A DNA stretch of 64,000 bases from Streptomyces sp. LX-29 (GTDB lineage: Bacteria; Actinomycetota; Actinomycetes; Streptomycetales; Streptomycetaceae), in the NCBI RefSeq assembly GCF_029541745.1, contig NZ_CP089746.1, positions 3,791,559 to 3,855,558 on the forward strand. The letters run 5' to 3'. The notes below the pieces were generated by a model. That model ran no database searches. It saw only the letters and a program-made list of their open reading frames with translations, and was not told the DNA's origin. Shown here piece by piece: positions 25,343 through 34,428 of this stretch. Both the position numbers and the translations under genes were made by a program. Positions within the stretch are counted from its first letter, which is position 1. Each line of letters begins with the position of its first letter.

Positions 25343-26827
25343 TCAGCCCTGCGCGGCCCACCACTCCTTGAGCGCCGCGATCGCCGCGTCGCGTTCCATC
25401 GGCCCGTGCTCCAGCCGCAGCTCCAGCAGGTGCTTGTAGGCCTTGCCGATCTGCGGGCCCGGGCCGATGCCGAGGATCTCCATGATCTCGTTGCCGTCCA
25501 GGTCGGGACGGATCGCGTCCAGCTCCTCCTGCTCCTGGAGTCGGGCGATGCGCTCCTCCAGGCTGTCGTAGGCACGGGAGAGGGCGGCGGCCTTGCGCTT
25601 GTTCCGCGTGGTGCAGTCCGAGCGGGTCAGCTTGTGCAGCCGGTCCAGCAGCGGCCCGGCGTCGCGGACGTAGCGGCGCACGGCCGAGTCGGTCCACTCC
25701 CCGGTGCCGTAGCCGTGGAAGCGCAGGTGCAGTTCGACGAGCCGGGAGACGTCCTTCACCAGGTCGTTGGAGTACTTCAGCTTCGTCATGCGGAACTTGG
25801 TCTGCTTCGCCCCGACCACCTCGTGGTGGTGGAAGGAGACCCGGCCGTCCTTCTCGAACCGGCGGGTCTTCGGCTTGCCGATGTCGTGCAGCAGCGCGGC
25901 CAGCCGCAGCACCAGGTCCGGGCCGTTCTCCTCCAGGGCGATCGCCTGGTCCAGCACGGTCAGCGTGTGCTCGTAGACGTCCTTGTGCCGGTGGTGCTCA
26001 TCGCGCTCCAGCCGGAGCGCCGGCAGCTCCGGCAGCACCCGATCGGCCAGACCGGTCTCCACCAGCAGCGTGAGCCCCTTCCGGGGGTACGCCGCCACGA
26101 TCAGCTTGTTGAGCTCATCCCGCACGCGCTCCGCGGAGACGATCTCGATCCGGTCGGCCATCGCCTTCATCGCGTCGACGACCTCGGGGGCCACCTCGAA
26201 GTCGAGCTGCGCGGCGAAGCGCGCGGCGCGCATCATGCGCAGCGGGTCGTCGGAGAAGGACTCCTCCGGGGTCCCCGGAGTGCGCAGCACCCGCGCGGCC
26301 AGGTCCTCCAGGCCGTTGTGCGGGTCGATGAACTCCTTCTGCGGCAGGGCGACCGCCATCGCGTTGACCGTGAAGTCCCGGCGGACCAGATCCTCCTCGA
26401 TGGAGTCGCCGTAGGACACCTCCGGCTTGCGCGAGGTGCGGTCATACGCTTCGGAGCGATAAGTCGTGATCTCGATCTGATAGTCCTGAACGGCCGCGTT
26501 GGCGATCGGGGACTTCTTGCGGCAGCCGACCGTGCCGAAGGCGATGCCGACCTCCCACACCGCGTCGGCCCACGGCCGGACGATCTTCAGCACATCCTCC
26601 GGACGGGCGTCCGTGGTGAAGTCGAGATCGTTGCCGAGCCGCCCGAGCAGCGCGTCGCGGACCGAGCCACCGACCAGGGCGAGGTGGAACCCGGCCTCCT
26701 GGAATCGGCTGGCAAGATCGTCGGCGACGGGGGACACCCGCAGAAGTTCACTCACGGCCCGGCGCTGGGCCTGGCTCAGTTCGGTCGTCGGCTGCTGGGT
26801 GGGGCTGTCATTGTTGGCATTCGGCAC
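25343..26827 (-). CDS. cca: CCA tRNA nucleotidyltransferase
   Basis: 494 residues. Class II polymerase head: LVGGSVRDALLGRLGNDLDFTTDA with the two metal-binding Asp residues and EEDLVRRDFTVNAMA; a C-terminal HD domain (LLHDIGKPKTRR) typical of the bacterial bifunctional type. It adds CCA to tRNA 3' ends; both tRNAs in this window lack an encoded CCA and need it. ATG 26827. It is divergent from the DUF6049 gene and converges with the LppU-like gene over the parS palindromes. A poly(A) polymerase role (pcnA) is less likely. Confidence 0.95.
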   Translation of the reverse strand: MPNANNDSPTQQPTTELSQAQRRAVSELLRVSPVADDLASRFQEAGFHLALVGGSVRDALLGRLGNDLDFTTDARPEDVLKIVRPWADAVWEVGIAFGTVGCRKKSPIANAAVQDYQIEITTYRSEAYDRTSRKPEVSYGDSIEEDLVRRDFTVNAMAVALPQKEFIDPHNGLEDLAARVLRTPGTPEESFSDDPLRMMRAARFAAQLDFEVAPEVVDAMKAMADRIEIVSAERVRDELNKLIVAAYPRKGLTLLVETGLADRVLPELPALRLERDEHHRHKDVYEHTLTVLDQAIALEENGPDLVLRLAALLHDIGKPKTRRFEKDGRVSFHHHEVVGAKQTKFRMTKLKYSNDLVKDVSRLVELHLRFHGYGTGEWTDSAVRRYVRDAGPLLDRLHKLTRSDCTTRNKRKAAALSRAYDSLEERIARLQEQEELDAIRPDLDGNEIMEILGIGPGPQIGKAYKHLLELRLEHGPMERDAAIAALKEWWAAQG

Positions 26828-27010
26828 AACAGAACAGGGTACGTGGCCGCACGGAGGGAAGCGTCCTCGTTTTTGCCCGGGTTTGTGAACGCGTCAATCG
26901 TGGCGTGATCTTGTGGAACCCTCCGCGGCACTTCGCTCCAGCAGGCATCGTTACCATGCGTGGACGCACAATCCGACGACCACTGACGACGACGAGGGAC
27001 GGGCGAGCGC

Positions 27011-29377
27011 GTGGCCGAGGCGGCAGAGTTCCAGGGGACCCCTTCTGCTCCCGCCCGCCGGTGGTTCCGGCGCACCGCGGCGCTGCTCGCCGGTGTGCCG
27101 CTCCTCGCGGGGGTGCTCCAGCTCCCCGCGGCACCGGCGGCCCGGGCGACGGGACCCCAGCCGGCCGCCGCCCCCAGCGGCTCCCGCACGGTCGACGTCG
27201 ACATCACCGGCCTCACCCCCACCACGCCGTCGGAGAACGACACCCTGACGATCACCGGGACGGTGACCAACAACGGCCGCTCCACGGTCAGCGGCGCCTC
27301 CGTCGCCCTGCGGGTCGGCCCGCCCATGAACAGCCGCACCGCGATCGAGGACGCGGCCGAGCGCAAGGGGTACGACTCCAGCCGTGACGGTCTGGAGATC
27401 GGCGGCAAGTACGCCAGGAAGGTCGGCAAGCTGCGGGCCGGAGTCAGCCGCGACTTCACGCTCTCCGTGCCGGTCAAGGAGCTCAGGCTGAACCAGCCCG
27501 GCGCCTACCTCATCGGGGTCGCGCTCAGCGGCGAGTCCGGCAGCGAGCCCTGGCCGCACGTGCTCGGCATCGAGCGGACCTTCCTGCCCTGGCAGCCGTC
27601 CGGCGCCCCCAAGAAGACCCGCCTCACCTACCTGTGGCCGCTGATCTCCACCAGCCACCTGATGGCCCGCACCGAGGCCGACGAGCAGCAGACCCCGATC
27701 TTCCGTGACGACACCCTGCGGGCCGACCTCGCCCCCGGCGGGCGGCTGCAGCAGATGGTCGCGCTCGGCAAGGACCTACCGGTCACCTGGGTCATCGACC
27801 CCGACCTCCTGGCCTCGGCCCATGCGATGACCGAGGACTACCTGATCGAGAAGGAGGACGGCTCCACCGAGGAGGGGGAGGGCCAGGCCGACGCCAGGCA
27901 GTGGCTCGGCGAGCTCCAGAAGGCGGTACAGGGGCACCAGGTGGTCGCCCTGCCCTTCGCCGACCCCGACCTCGCCTCGCTCGCCCACCGGGGCACCAAG
28001 GTCTCCGGGGCGCTCAGCCACCTCCAGTCGGCCACCAGGCTCTCCGCGACCACCGTGGAGTCCATCCTCGGGGTGAAGCCGCGCACGGACTTCGCCTGGC
28101 CGGTGGACGGCGCGATCGACCGCTCGATCGTCGGCGTGGCCACCTCGGCCGGCGCCCACAACATCATCGCCCGCGGCGACAGCCTGCGCGAGACCGGTGA
28201 CCTGCTGTACACGCCCACCGCCGCGCGGCAGATCGGCGGCGGCAACACAGCGATCGTCGCGGACGCCCGGCTGTCCACCGTGTTCTCCGGGGACATGACC
28301 CGCGCCGAGAACGCCACCCCGGCCGTGCAGCGCTTCCTCGCCCAGAGCCAGATGCTCACCATGCAGGCGCCCGACAAGCAGCGCAGCATCGTCGTCGCGC
28401 CACAGCGCATGCCGACCACCAGCCAGGCCCAGGCCATGGCCGCCGCCCTCGGCGGGCTCCAGGGCGGCCGCTGGACCCAGCCCTCCACCCTCGGGGACGC
28501 CGCCAAGGCCAAGCCCGACCCCGGAGCCACCCGCAAGGTGCCGGGCGACCGCGCGTACCGCACCGCGCTGCGCCGCCACGAGCTGCCGACCGGCGCCTTC
28601 GAGGAGATCCAGAAGACCCAGGTGGCGCTGAACCGCTTCAAGGTCATCCTCACGGCCAAGGAGCGGGTGGTCACCCCGTTCGGCACCGCGATCATGCGGG
28701 AGATGTCCACGTCCTGGCGCGCCGACGCCACGGGCGCCACCGACTACCGCCGCTCCATCAACGCGTACCTGAAGGAGCTCAGCGGCAAGGTCAGGCTGAT
28801 TCCCAAGACCAAGGTCACGCTGTCGGGGCGGAGCGCGACGATCCCGGTGACCGTGCAGAACGGGCTGGCCCAGGACGTGAAGGGGCTGACCCTGAGCCTC
28901 AAGTCCAGCCAGCCCATCCGCCTCCAGGTGAGCGACGCCCAGACGATCGACATCGAGCGCGGCCACAGCCAGTCGCTGAAGTTCGGCACCACGGCCAAGG
29001 CCAACGGCCGGGTCTTCGTCACGGCCCAGCTGATCACCGCCGACGGTCAGCCCTACGGCGAGGAGATGCCCTTCGAGGTGAACGTCACCGAGGCCACCTC
29101 GACCGTCATCCTGGTCATCGCGGGCGGCGTCCTGCTGCTGGTCCTGGCGGGGATCCGGATCTACGTCCAGCGCAAGCGCGCCGGCCATGACGGCGACAGT
29201 GACGAAAACAACAAAACCGACATGACCGACGGGTCCAAAGCCGCGGACGAGGACGAAAGGGCTGACGAGAGCGGTGGTCCGAACGCCGTCGTCCCCGAGC
29301 AGCCGAGTGACCCGACCCCGGACACCGGTTCGCAAAACGCTGAGCCATCCGGCTCAGGTGAGAAAGTGGACCATTGA
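27011..29377 (+). CDS. DUF6049-type secreted/membrane protein
   Basis: 788 residues. Signal peptide at about 18-46 (twin Arg in RRWFRRTAALLAGVPLLAG), a large extracytoplasmic part with an Ig-like start (VDVDITGLTPTTPSENDTLTITG), a C-terminal TM (about 698-718, STVILVIAGGVLLLVLAGIR) and an acidic, Ser/Asp-rich cytoplasmic tail. It lies 45 bases ahead of murJ on the same strand. In actinobacteria a protein of this kind regularly precedes MurJ, so a link with peptidoglycan export is plausible. No enzymatic motif is seen. GTG 27011. Confidence 0.75.
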   Translation: MAEAAEFQGTPSAPARRWFRRTAALLAGVPLLAGVLQLPAAPAARATGPQPAAAPSGSRTVDVDITGLTPTTPSENDTLTITGTVTNNGRSTVSGASVALRVGPPMNSRTAIEDAAERKGYDSSRDGLEIGGKYARKVGKLRAGVSRDFTLSVPVKELRLNQPGAYLIGVALSGESGSEPWPHVLGIERTFLPWQPSGAPKKTRLTYLWPLISTSHLMARTEADEQQTPIFRDDTLRADLAPGGRLQQMVALGKDLPVTWVIDPDLLASAHAMTEDYLIEKEDGSTEEGEGQADARQWLGELQKAVQGHQVVALPFADPDLASLAHRGTKVSGALSHLQSATRLSATTVESILGVKPRTDFAWPVDGAIDRSIVGVATSAGAHNIIARGDSLRETGDLLYTPTAARQIGGGNTAIVADARLSTVFSGDMTRAENATPAVQRFLAQSQMLTMQAPDKQRSIVVAPQRMPTTSQAQAMAAALGGLQGGRWTQPSTLGDAAKAKPDPGATRKVPGDRAYRTALRRHELPTGAFEEIQKTQVALNRFKVILTAKERVVTPFGTAIMREMSTSWRADATGATDYRRSINAYLKELSGKVRLIPKTKVTLSGRSATIPVTVQNGLAQDVKGLTLSLKSSQPIRLQVSDAQTIDIERGHSQSLKFGTTAKANGRVFVTAQLITADGQPYGEEMPFEVNVTEATSTVILVIAGGVLLLVLAGIRIYVQRKRAGHDGDSDENNKTDMTDGSKAADEDERADESGGPNAVVPEQPSDPTPDTGSQNAEPSGSGEKVDH

Positions 29378-29422
29378 GCAATGGCGGGGCCGGTCGGCCG
29401 CAGATGATGAGGTGGGGTAGCG

Positions 29423-31804
29423 ATGAACGCGCCGTACGACGGTGATCGCGGCCATGGCCGGGGTGAGGACCCGGCAGGCCGGGTGCCGCACGCGCCCCAC
29501 GATCCGTATGCCCCGGAGCCGCACCAGCAGGACCCGTATCTGGGCGACCCCCGCCAGATCTCGTACAGCCGGCTGCCGTACCTCCAGGACCCGTACGCGC
29601 ACGATCCGTACGGCGGAGGCACCTACGACACCGGCACCTTCGAGGCCTACCCGTACCCGACGCAGGATCCCTATGCGCATGATCCGCTGACGGACGCCCG
29701 CTACGACCGCGCCGCGCACCCGCCGCCGCCCGCCGGTCCCCCGGCGCAGGGGCAGCTGTACGGCCAGCCAGCGCCCGGCCAGCACGCCCCGGACCCCCAG
29801 GTGTGGGCGCCCACGCCCGCGCCCCAGCCCGAGGGGCCCTCCCAGTACCTCCCGTACGGCGACGACCCGGCACACACCCAGTACGTGGGCGTGGACGACC
29901 TGGTCACCCATGCCGCCGACGACCGGCCGCAGCCGGACGCCTTCGCGCACCTCTACCGCGACCAGCAGCCGTACGGGCAGCAGACCACCATGGAGCCCGC
30001 CCACACCATGGAGTCCGCGCAGCAGCAGACCCAGCCCTACCCCCAGGTGCAGCAGCACCAGCAGGCGTACCCGCCGGTGCCGCCGCCGATGGGCGGGCCC
30101 ATGCCGCCTCCCGCGGCGGAGCCCGAGCCCCTGGAGGAGACCGAGGCGCCCGCCCCGGCCACCGCCCGCAAGCGCGGCAAGGCCGCGAGCGTCCTCCAGT
30201 CCAGCGCGCTGATGGCCGCCGGCACCCTGGTCTCCCGGCTGACCGGCTTCATCCGCCAGATCGTGATCGTCGCGGCGCTCGGCGGCGCGATGCTCGGCGA
30301 CGCCTACGGCGTCGCGTACCAGCTCCCGGCGATGGTCTACTTCCTCACCGTCGGTGGCGGCCTGAACTCCGTCTTCGTGCCCCAGCTCGTCCGCGCCATG
30401 AAGGAGGACGACGACGGGGGCGTCGCCTTCGCCAACCGGCTGCTCACCCTGGCCATGGTGATCCTCGGCGCCCTGGTGGCGGTGTCGATGTTCGCCGCCC
30501 CCTGGCTCATCCAGCTGCTCTCCCCCGAGATCGCGAGCAAACCCGCAGGCAACGAGGTCGCCGTCACCTTCGCCCGCTACTGCCTGCCCACCCTCTTCTT
30601 CATGGGTGTGCACGTGGTGGTGGGGCAGATCCTCAACGCGCGCGGCCGCTTCGGCGCCATGATGTGGACACCGGTCCTCAACAACGTCGTCGTGATCGCC
30701 TCCTTCTCCCTGTTCATCTGGGTGTTCGGCACCCACGCCGAGTCCAATATGACGGAAACGACGATCACCGCCGAGGGCATCCGGCTGCTCGGCATGGGCA
30801 CCCTGCTCGGCCTCACCGTCCAGGCGCTGGCGATGTTCCCCTACCTCCGGGCGACCGGCTTCCGCTACCGGCCGCGCTTCGACTGGCGCGGCAAGGGCCT
30901 GGGCAAGTCCGCCAGGCTCGCCAAGTGGACCGTGCTGTTCGTCCTGGCCAACCAGGTCGGCCTGGTCGTGGTCACCCGGCTGTCCACCGCGGCCGGTGCC
31001 GAGTCCGGCGTCAAGGGCGCCGGCTTCGTCGGCTACACCAGTGCCCAGCTGATCTGGGGCATGCCGCAGGCGATCATCACCGTCTCCGTGATGGCCGCGC
31101 TGCTGCCCCGGCTCTCCCGGGCCGCCCACGACGGGGACGCGGGCGCCGTCCGCGACGACATCTCGCAGGGCCTGCGCACCTCCGCGGTGGCCATCGTCCC
31201 GGTCGCCTTCGCCTTCCTCGCGCTGGGCGTCCCCATCAGCACCCTGCTGTTCGGCGCCTCGGGTACCAACCAGGCCGTGACCATGGGCTACATCCTCATG
31301 GCGTTCAGCCTCGGCCTGATCCCGTTCTCCGTGCAGTACGTCGTCCTGCGCGGCTTCTACGCCTACGAGGACACCCGCACCCCCTTCTACAACACGGTGA
31401 TCGTCGCCGCCGTGAACGCCGTCGCCTCCGCCCTCTGCTACGTGCTGCTCCCCGCACAGTGGGCCGTGGCCGGCATGGCCGCCTCTTACGGCCTCGCCTA
31501 CGCGACCGGCGTAGGCGTCGCCTGGAAGCGCCTGCGCACGCGGCTGGGCGGCGATCTGGACGGCCGCCACGTGGTCCGTACGTACACCCGTCTGGCGGGT
31601 GCCAGCATCCCCGCCGCGCTGCTGGGCGGCGCCGCCGCATACGCCGTCATGAACGTGCTGGGCAAGGGCATCGCGGGCTCCCTCGCGGCCTTGACCGCGG
31701 GCGGCATTACCCTGATCGTCATCTTCTATCTGGCTGCGAAGCGGATGCGCATCGCCGAGCTGAACGCCATGGTTGGTATGGTCCGCGGACGTCTCGGCCG
31801 TTGA
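29423..31804 (+). CDS. murJ: Lipid II flippase MurJ (MviN)
   Basis: 793 residues. The first 250 are disordered, rich in Pro, Gln and Tyr, with many DPYAHDPYG-type repeats. The MurJ core begins at about 255 (SSALMAAGTLVSRLTGFIRQIVIV) and has about 14 TM segments; the Arg residues in TM1 are in place. It flips lipid II to the outer membrane face for PBPs and FemX-modified chains. It lacks the C-terminal pseudokinase found fused in mycobacterial MviN; that part is the next gene. ATG 29423 follows GAGGTGGGG. Confidence 0.95.
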   Translation: MNAPYDGDRGHGRGEDPAGRVPHAPHDPYAPEPHQQDPYLGDPRQISYSRLPYLQDPYAHDPYGGGTYDTGTFEAYPYPTQDPYAHDPLTDARYDRAAHPPPPAGPPAQGQLYGQPAPGQHAPDPQVWAPTPAPQPEGPSQYLPYGDDPAHTQYVGVDDLVTHAADDRPQPDAFAHLYRDQQPYGQQTTMEPAHTMESAQQQTQPYPQVQQHQQAYPPVPPPMGGPMPPPAAEPEPLEETEAPAPATARKRGKAASVLQSSALMAAGTLVSRLTGFIRQIVIVAALGGAMLGDAYGVAYQLPAMVYFLTVGGGLNSVFVPQLVRAMKEDDDGGVAFANRLLTLAMVILGALVAVSMFAAPWLIQLLSPEIASKPAGNEVAVTFARYCLPTLFFMGVHVVVGQILNARGRFGAMMWTPVLNNVVVIASFSLFIWVFGTHAESNMTETTITAEGIRLLGMGTLLGLTVQALAMFPYLRATGFRYRPRFDWRGKGLGKSARLAKWTVLFVLANQVGLVVVTRLSTAAGAESGVKGAGFVGYTSAQLIWGMPQAIITVSVMAALLPRLSRAAHDGDAGAVRDDISQGLRTSAVAIVPVAFAFLALGVPISTLLFGASGTNQAVTMGYILMAFSLGLIPFSVQYVVLRGFYAYEDTRTPFYNTVIVAAVNAVASALCYVLLPAQWAVAGMAASYGLAYATGVGVAWKRLRTRLGGDLDGRHVVRTYTRLAGASIPAALLGGAAAYAVMNVLGKGIAGSLAALTAGGITLIVIFYLAAKRMRIAELNAMVGMVRGRLGR

Positions 31805-31922
31805 CCTGAGCACAACCTTCGTGAGCCACCGTGTGTCGTGCATAGCGGCGGACTGTGGGCACAATTGGTCTTGGCTTTCGGCTGTGGACCAAAGCGCAAC
31901 GGATGGGGAGGCAGGAACGACG

Positions 31923-33707
31923 GTGGCGGAACGGAGCACGGCTGCCGTCGACGTGGCTGACAGCGGCGGCGAGAAGCCGCTGACCGCTGAGGCGGACGAG
32001 GCCATGACCGACGGGGCGGGGACCGACAAGAAGGCCGGCGCGGACGCCGGGCAATCCGGCGAGGCGGCGGCCAACTCGGCTGCGGGCAAAGGCTCCGCGG
32101 CCAAGGCGAGCCCTCCTGAACTGCACAGCGGCCACAAACTCGCCAGACGGTATCGCCTCGAAGAGTGCGTCACACGTCTGGACGGATTCAGCAGTTGGCG
32201 CGCCGTCGACGAGAAGTTGCGCCGGGCCGTGGGCATTCACGTGCTGCCCGCCGACCACTCCCGCGCCCGCCCCGTGCTCGCCGCCGCGCGCTCCGCGGCG
32301 CTGCTGGGCGACCCGCGCTTCGTCCAGGTCCTCGACGCCGTCGAGGAGAACGACCTCGTCTACGTGGTCCACGAGTGGCTTCCTGACGCCACGGAGCTGA
32401 CCGCGGTCCTCGCCAGCGGTCCGCTGGAGCCACACGACGCCTACCAACTCGTCAGCCAGGTCTCCCAGGCCATGGCCGCCGCCCACCGCGAGGGCCTGGC
32501 CCACCTCCGACTCACCCCCGGCTCCGTGCTGCGCACCTCCTCGGGGCAGTACCGCATTCGCGGCCTCGCCGTCATGGCCGCGCTCCGCGGGATCTCCTCC
32601 GACCATCCGCAGCGCACCGACACCGAGTCGATCGGCGCGCTGCTGTACGCCGCGCTGACCCAGCGCTGGCCCTACGAGGACGACGCGTACGGCCTCGCGG
32701 GCCTTCCCAAGGGCGTCGGGCTGATCGCGCCGGACCAGGTCCGCGCGGGGGTCCACCGCGGGCTCTCCGACCTCGCCATGCGCGCCCTGGTCAACGACGG
32801 CGCCACGGCGTCCCGCCAGGAGCCGCCCTGCACCACGCCTGAAGAGCTGGCCAAGGCGGTGGCCGCGATGCCCCGTATCCGGCCCCCGGAGCCCGTTTTC
32901 ACACCTCCTGAGGCGTACCAGCACCAGAGCTACCAGCACCAGGGCTACCACCGCGGCGGATACGGTCAGCCGCCGTCCCACGGCGCCCACCCCCGTGCCG
33001 GCCGCCCCATGCCGATGCCTCCGCCGCCCCCGCCGCCGCTGCAGACCCGCACCGGCAAGGCCCTGAAGTGGACCGTCTCCGCCCTGCTGATCGCGGCCCT
33101 CGGCCTGGGCAGCTGGCAGCTGGCGGACGCCCTGCTGAAGAAGGAGCAGTCGGGGGGGCAGGACCACGGCGAGGAGAAGAAGGACGACGACAAGCCGAAG
33201 CCGGTCGCCAAGAAGCTGGACATCAAGGACGCGGCGGAGTTCTCTCCGGGCTCCAAGGCACAGCATCCCGCCGACGCAGACGACACCCATGACGGCGATG
33301 CGTCGACGACCTGGCGAACAAGCAGCTTCATCGACGGCCCCGAGTTCGCTCCCACGGTCAAGAAGGGCGTCGGGATCATCTACGACCTCGGGTCTCCGCA
33401 GAAGGTCACCGGGGCCTCCCTCGACCTGCAGTACAGCGCGAACCCGAGGGGTTACACCACGGTCACCCTCTATGCCACGGACTCCCTGACACCCTGGGCC
33501 GATACCAAGAATCCGGTCAGCGGCTTCAAGAAGCTCGCAACGACCACTGAGCCTGGCACGACCGCCAAGCTCTCCGTCCCCGAGAACAAGATCGTCAAGA
33601 CCCGCTACGTCCTCGTCTGGATCACGGCGCTTCCCTACTCGCCGCCTGAGGCGGACTCCACGCACCCCTACAAGCAGGCCATCAGAGAGATCACGTTCAC
33701 CGGCTGA
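31923..33707 (+). CDS. Membrane pseudokinase with C-terminal discoidin-like domain
   Basis: 594 residues from GTG 31923 (GGGGAGG upstream). A kinase-like domain runs from about 70 to 312, but the VAIK Lys reads GIHVL (His), the catalytic loop reads HLRLTPGSVL instead of HRDxKPxN, and the DFG is replaced (RGLAV). Thus catalysis is not expected. One TM (about 379-402), then an F5/8-type C-like domain (about 432-594). This equals the C-terminal half of mycobacterial MviN, which binds the phosphothreonine reader FhaA; here it is a separate gene 118 bases after murJ. A role in regulating MurJ is inferred. Confidence 0.85.
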   Translation: MAERSTAAVDVADSGGEKPLTAEADEAMTDGAGTDKKAGADAGQSGEAAANSAAGKGSAAKASPPELHSGHKLARRYRLEECVTRLDGFSSWRAVDEKLRRAVGIHVLPADHSRARPVLAAARSAALLGDPRFVQVLDAVEENDLVYVVHEWLPDATELTAVLASGPLEPHDAYQLVSQVSQAMAAAHREGLAHLRLTPGSVLRTSSGQYRIRGLAVMAALRGISSDHPQRTDTESIGALLYAALTQRWPYEDDAYGLAGLPKGVGLIAPDQVRAGVHRGLSDLAMRALVNDGATASRQEPPCTTPEELAKAVAAMPRIRPPEPVFTPPEAYQHQSYQHQGYHRGGYGQPPSHGAHPRAGRPMPMPPPPPPPLQTRTGKALKWTVSALLIAALGLGSWQLADALLKKEQSGGQDHGEEKKDDDKPKPVAKKLDIKDAAEFSPGSKAQHPADADDTHDGDASTTWRTSSFIDGPEFAPTVKKGVGIIYDLGSPQKVTGASLDLQYSANPRGYTTVTLYATDSLTPWADTKNPVSGFKKLATTTEPGTTAKLSVPENKIVKTRYVLVWITALPYSPPEADSTHPYKQAIREITFTG

Positions 33708-33738
33708 GCAAGAGGCCACACGGGGAGGGGGTTGGACG

Positions 33739-34428
33739 TTGGATGACGCCGTGTACGGCGGGGTGAGCGACGCCGACCTCCTGTCCGCCCATGTGCGGGG
33801 CGATCGCGAGGCCTTCGGGGAGATCGTCCGGCGGCACCGGGACAGGCTGTGGGCGGTGGCCCTGCGCACGCTGGGGGACCGCGAGGAGGCCGCTGACGCG
33901 GTCCAGGACGCCCTGGTGTCCGCCTACCGGGCCGCTCATACCTTCCGGGGCCAGTCGGCCGTCACCACCTGGCTGCATCGCATCACGGTCAACGCCTGCC
34001 TCGACCGTGCCCGCAAGTCGGCCACGCGGCGCACCTCCCCGGTCGCCGACACCGAGCGGCTGGAGCAGCTTCTCGAACCCCATGAGTCCGCCGCCGCTCC
34101 CGCCGAGCGCAGCGATCTGCATCGGCAGGTACTGCGCGCCCTGGAGCGGCTGCCCGCCGAGCAGCGCGCCGCCCTGGTGCTGGTCGACATGCAGGGATAC
34201 CCGGTCGCCGAGGCGGCGCGGATCCTGGATATCCCCATGGGAACGGTGAAAAGTCGCTGTGCCCGGGGGCGTGCTCGGCTGCTGCCGCTGATCTCGCATC
34301 TCCACCCGCGTGCGAGGGATAGCGAACCATCGGACCGGGCAAGGAACCGGACGCAGGGGACATCCGTCCCACCGGCGGCAGGACCGAACGACGCAGATGC
34401 CGTGAAGGGCGGAGGTGGGCGAGCGTGA
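33739..34428 (+). CDS. sigM: ECF sigma factor, SigM type
   Basis: 229 residues. Sigma region 2 (RHRDRLWAVALRTLGDREEAADAVQDALVSAYRAAHTF) and region 4 (LERLPAEQRAALVLVDMQGYPVAEAARILDIPMGTVKSR) are clear. The TTG at 33739 is preferred as start because GGAGGGGG lies 7 bases before it; GTG at 33751 would be badly spaced. Overlaps the next gene by 4 bases (GTGA), the usual sigma/anti-sigma coupling. Streptomyces SigM stands at this place ahead of trxBA; the promoters it reads are not predicted here. Confidence 0.9.
   Translation: MDDAVYGGVSDADLLSAHVRGDREAFGEIVRRHRDRLWAVALRTLGDREEAADAVQDALVSAYRAAHTFRGQSAVTTWLHRITVNACLDRARKSATRRTSPVADTERLEQLLEPHESAAAPAERSDLHRQVLRALERLPAEQRAALVLVDMQGYPVAEAARILDIPMGTVKSRCARGRARLLPLISHLHPRARDSEPSDRARNRTQGTSVPPAAGPNDADAVKGGGGRA

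Noticed and set aside
31773..31922. Longer start for the pseudokinase gene overlapping the end of murJ
   Set aside because: The upstream part has no domain similarity and no ribosome site, while GTG 31923 has GGGGAGG.
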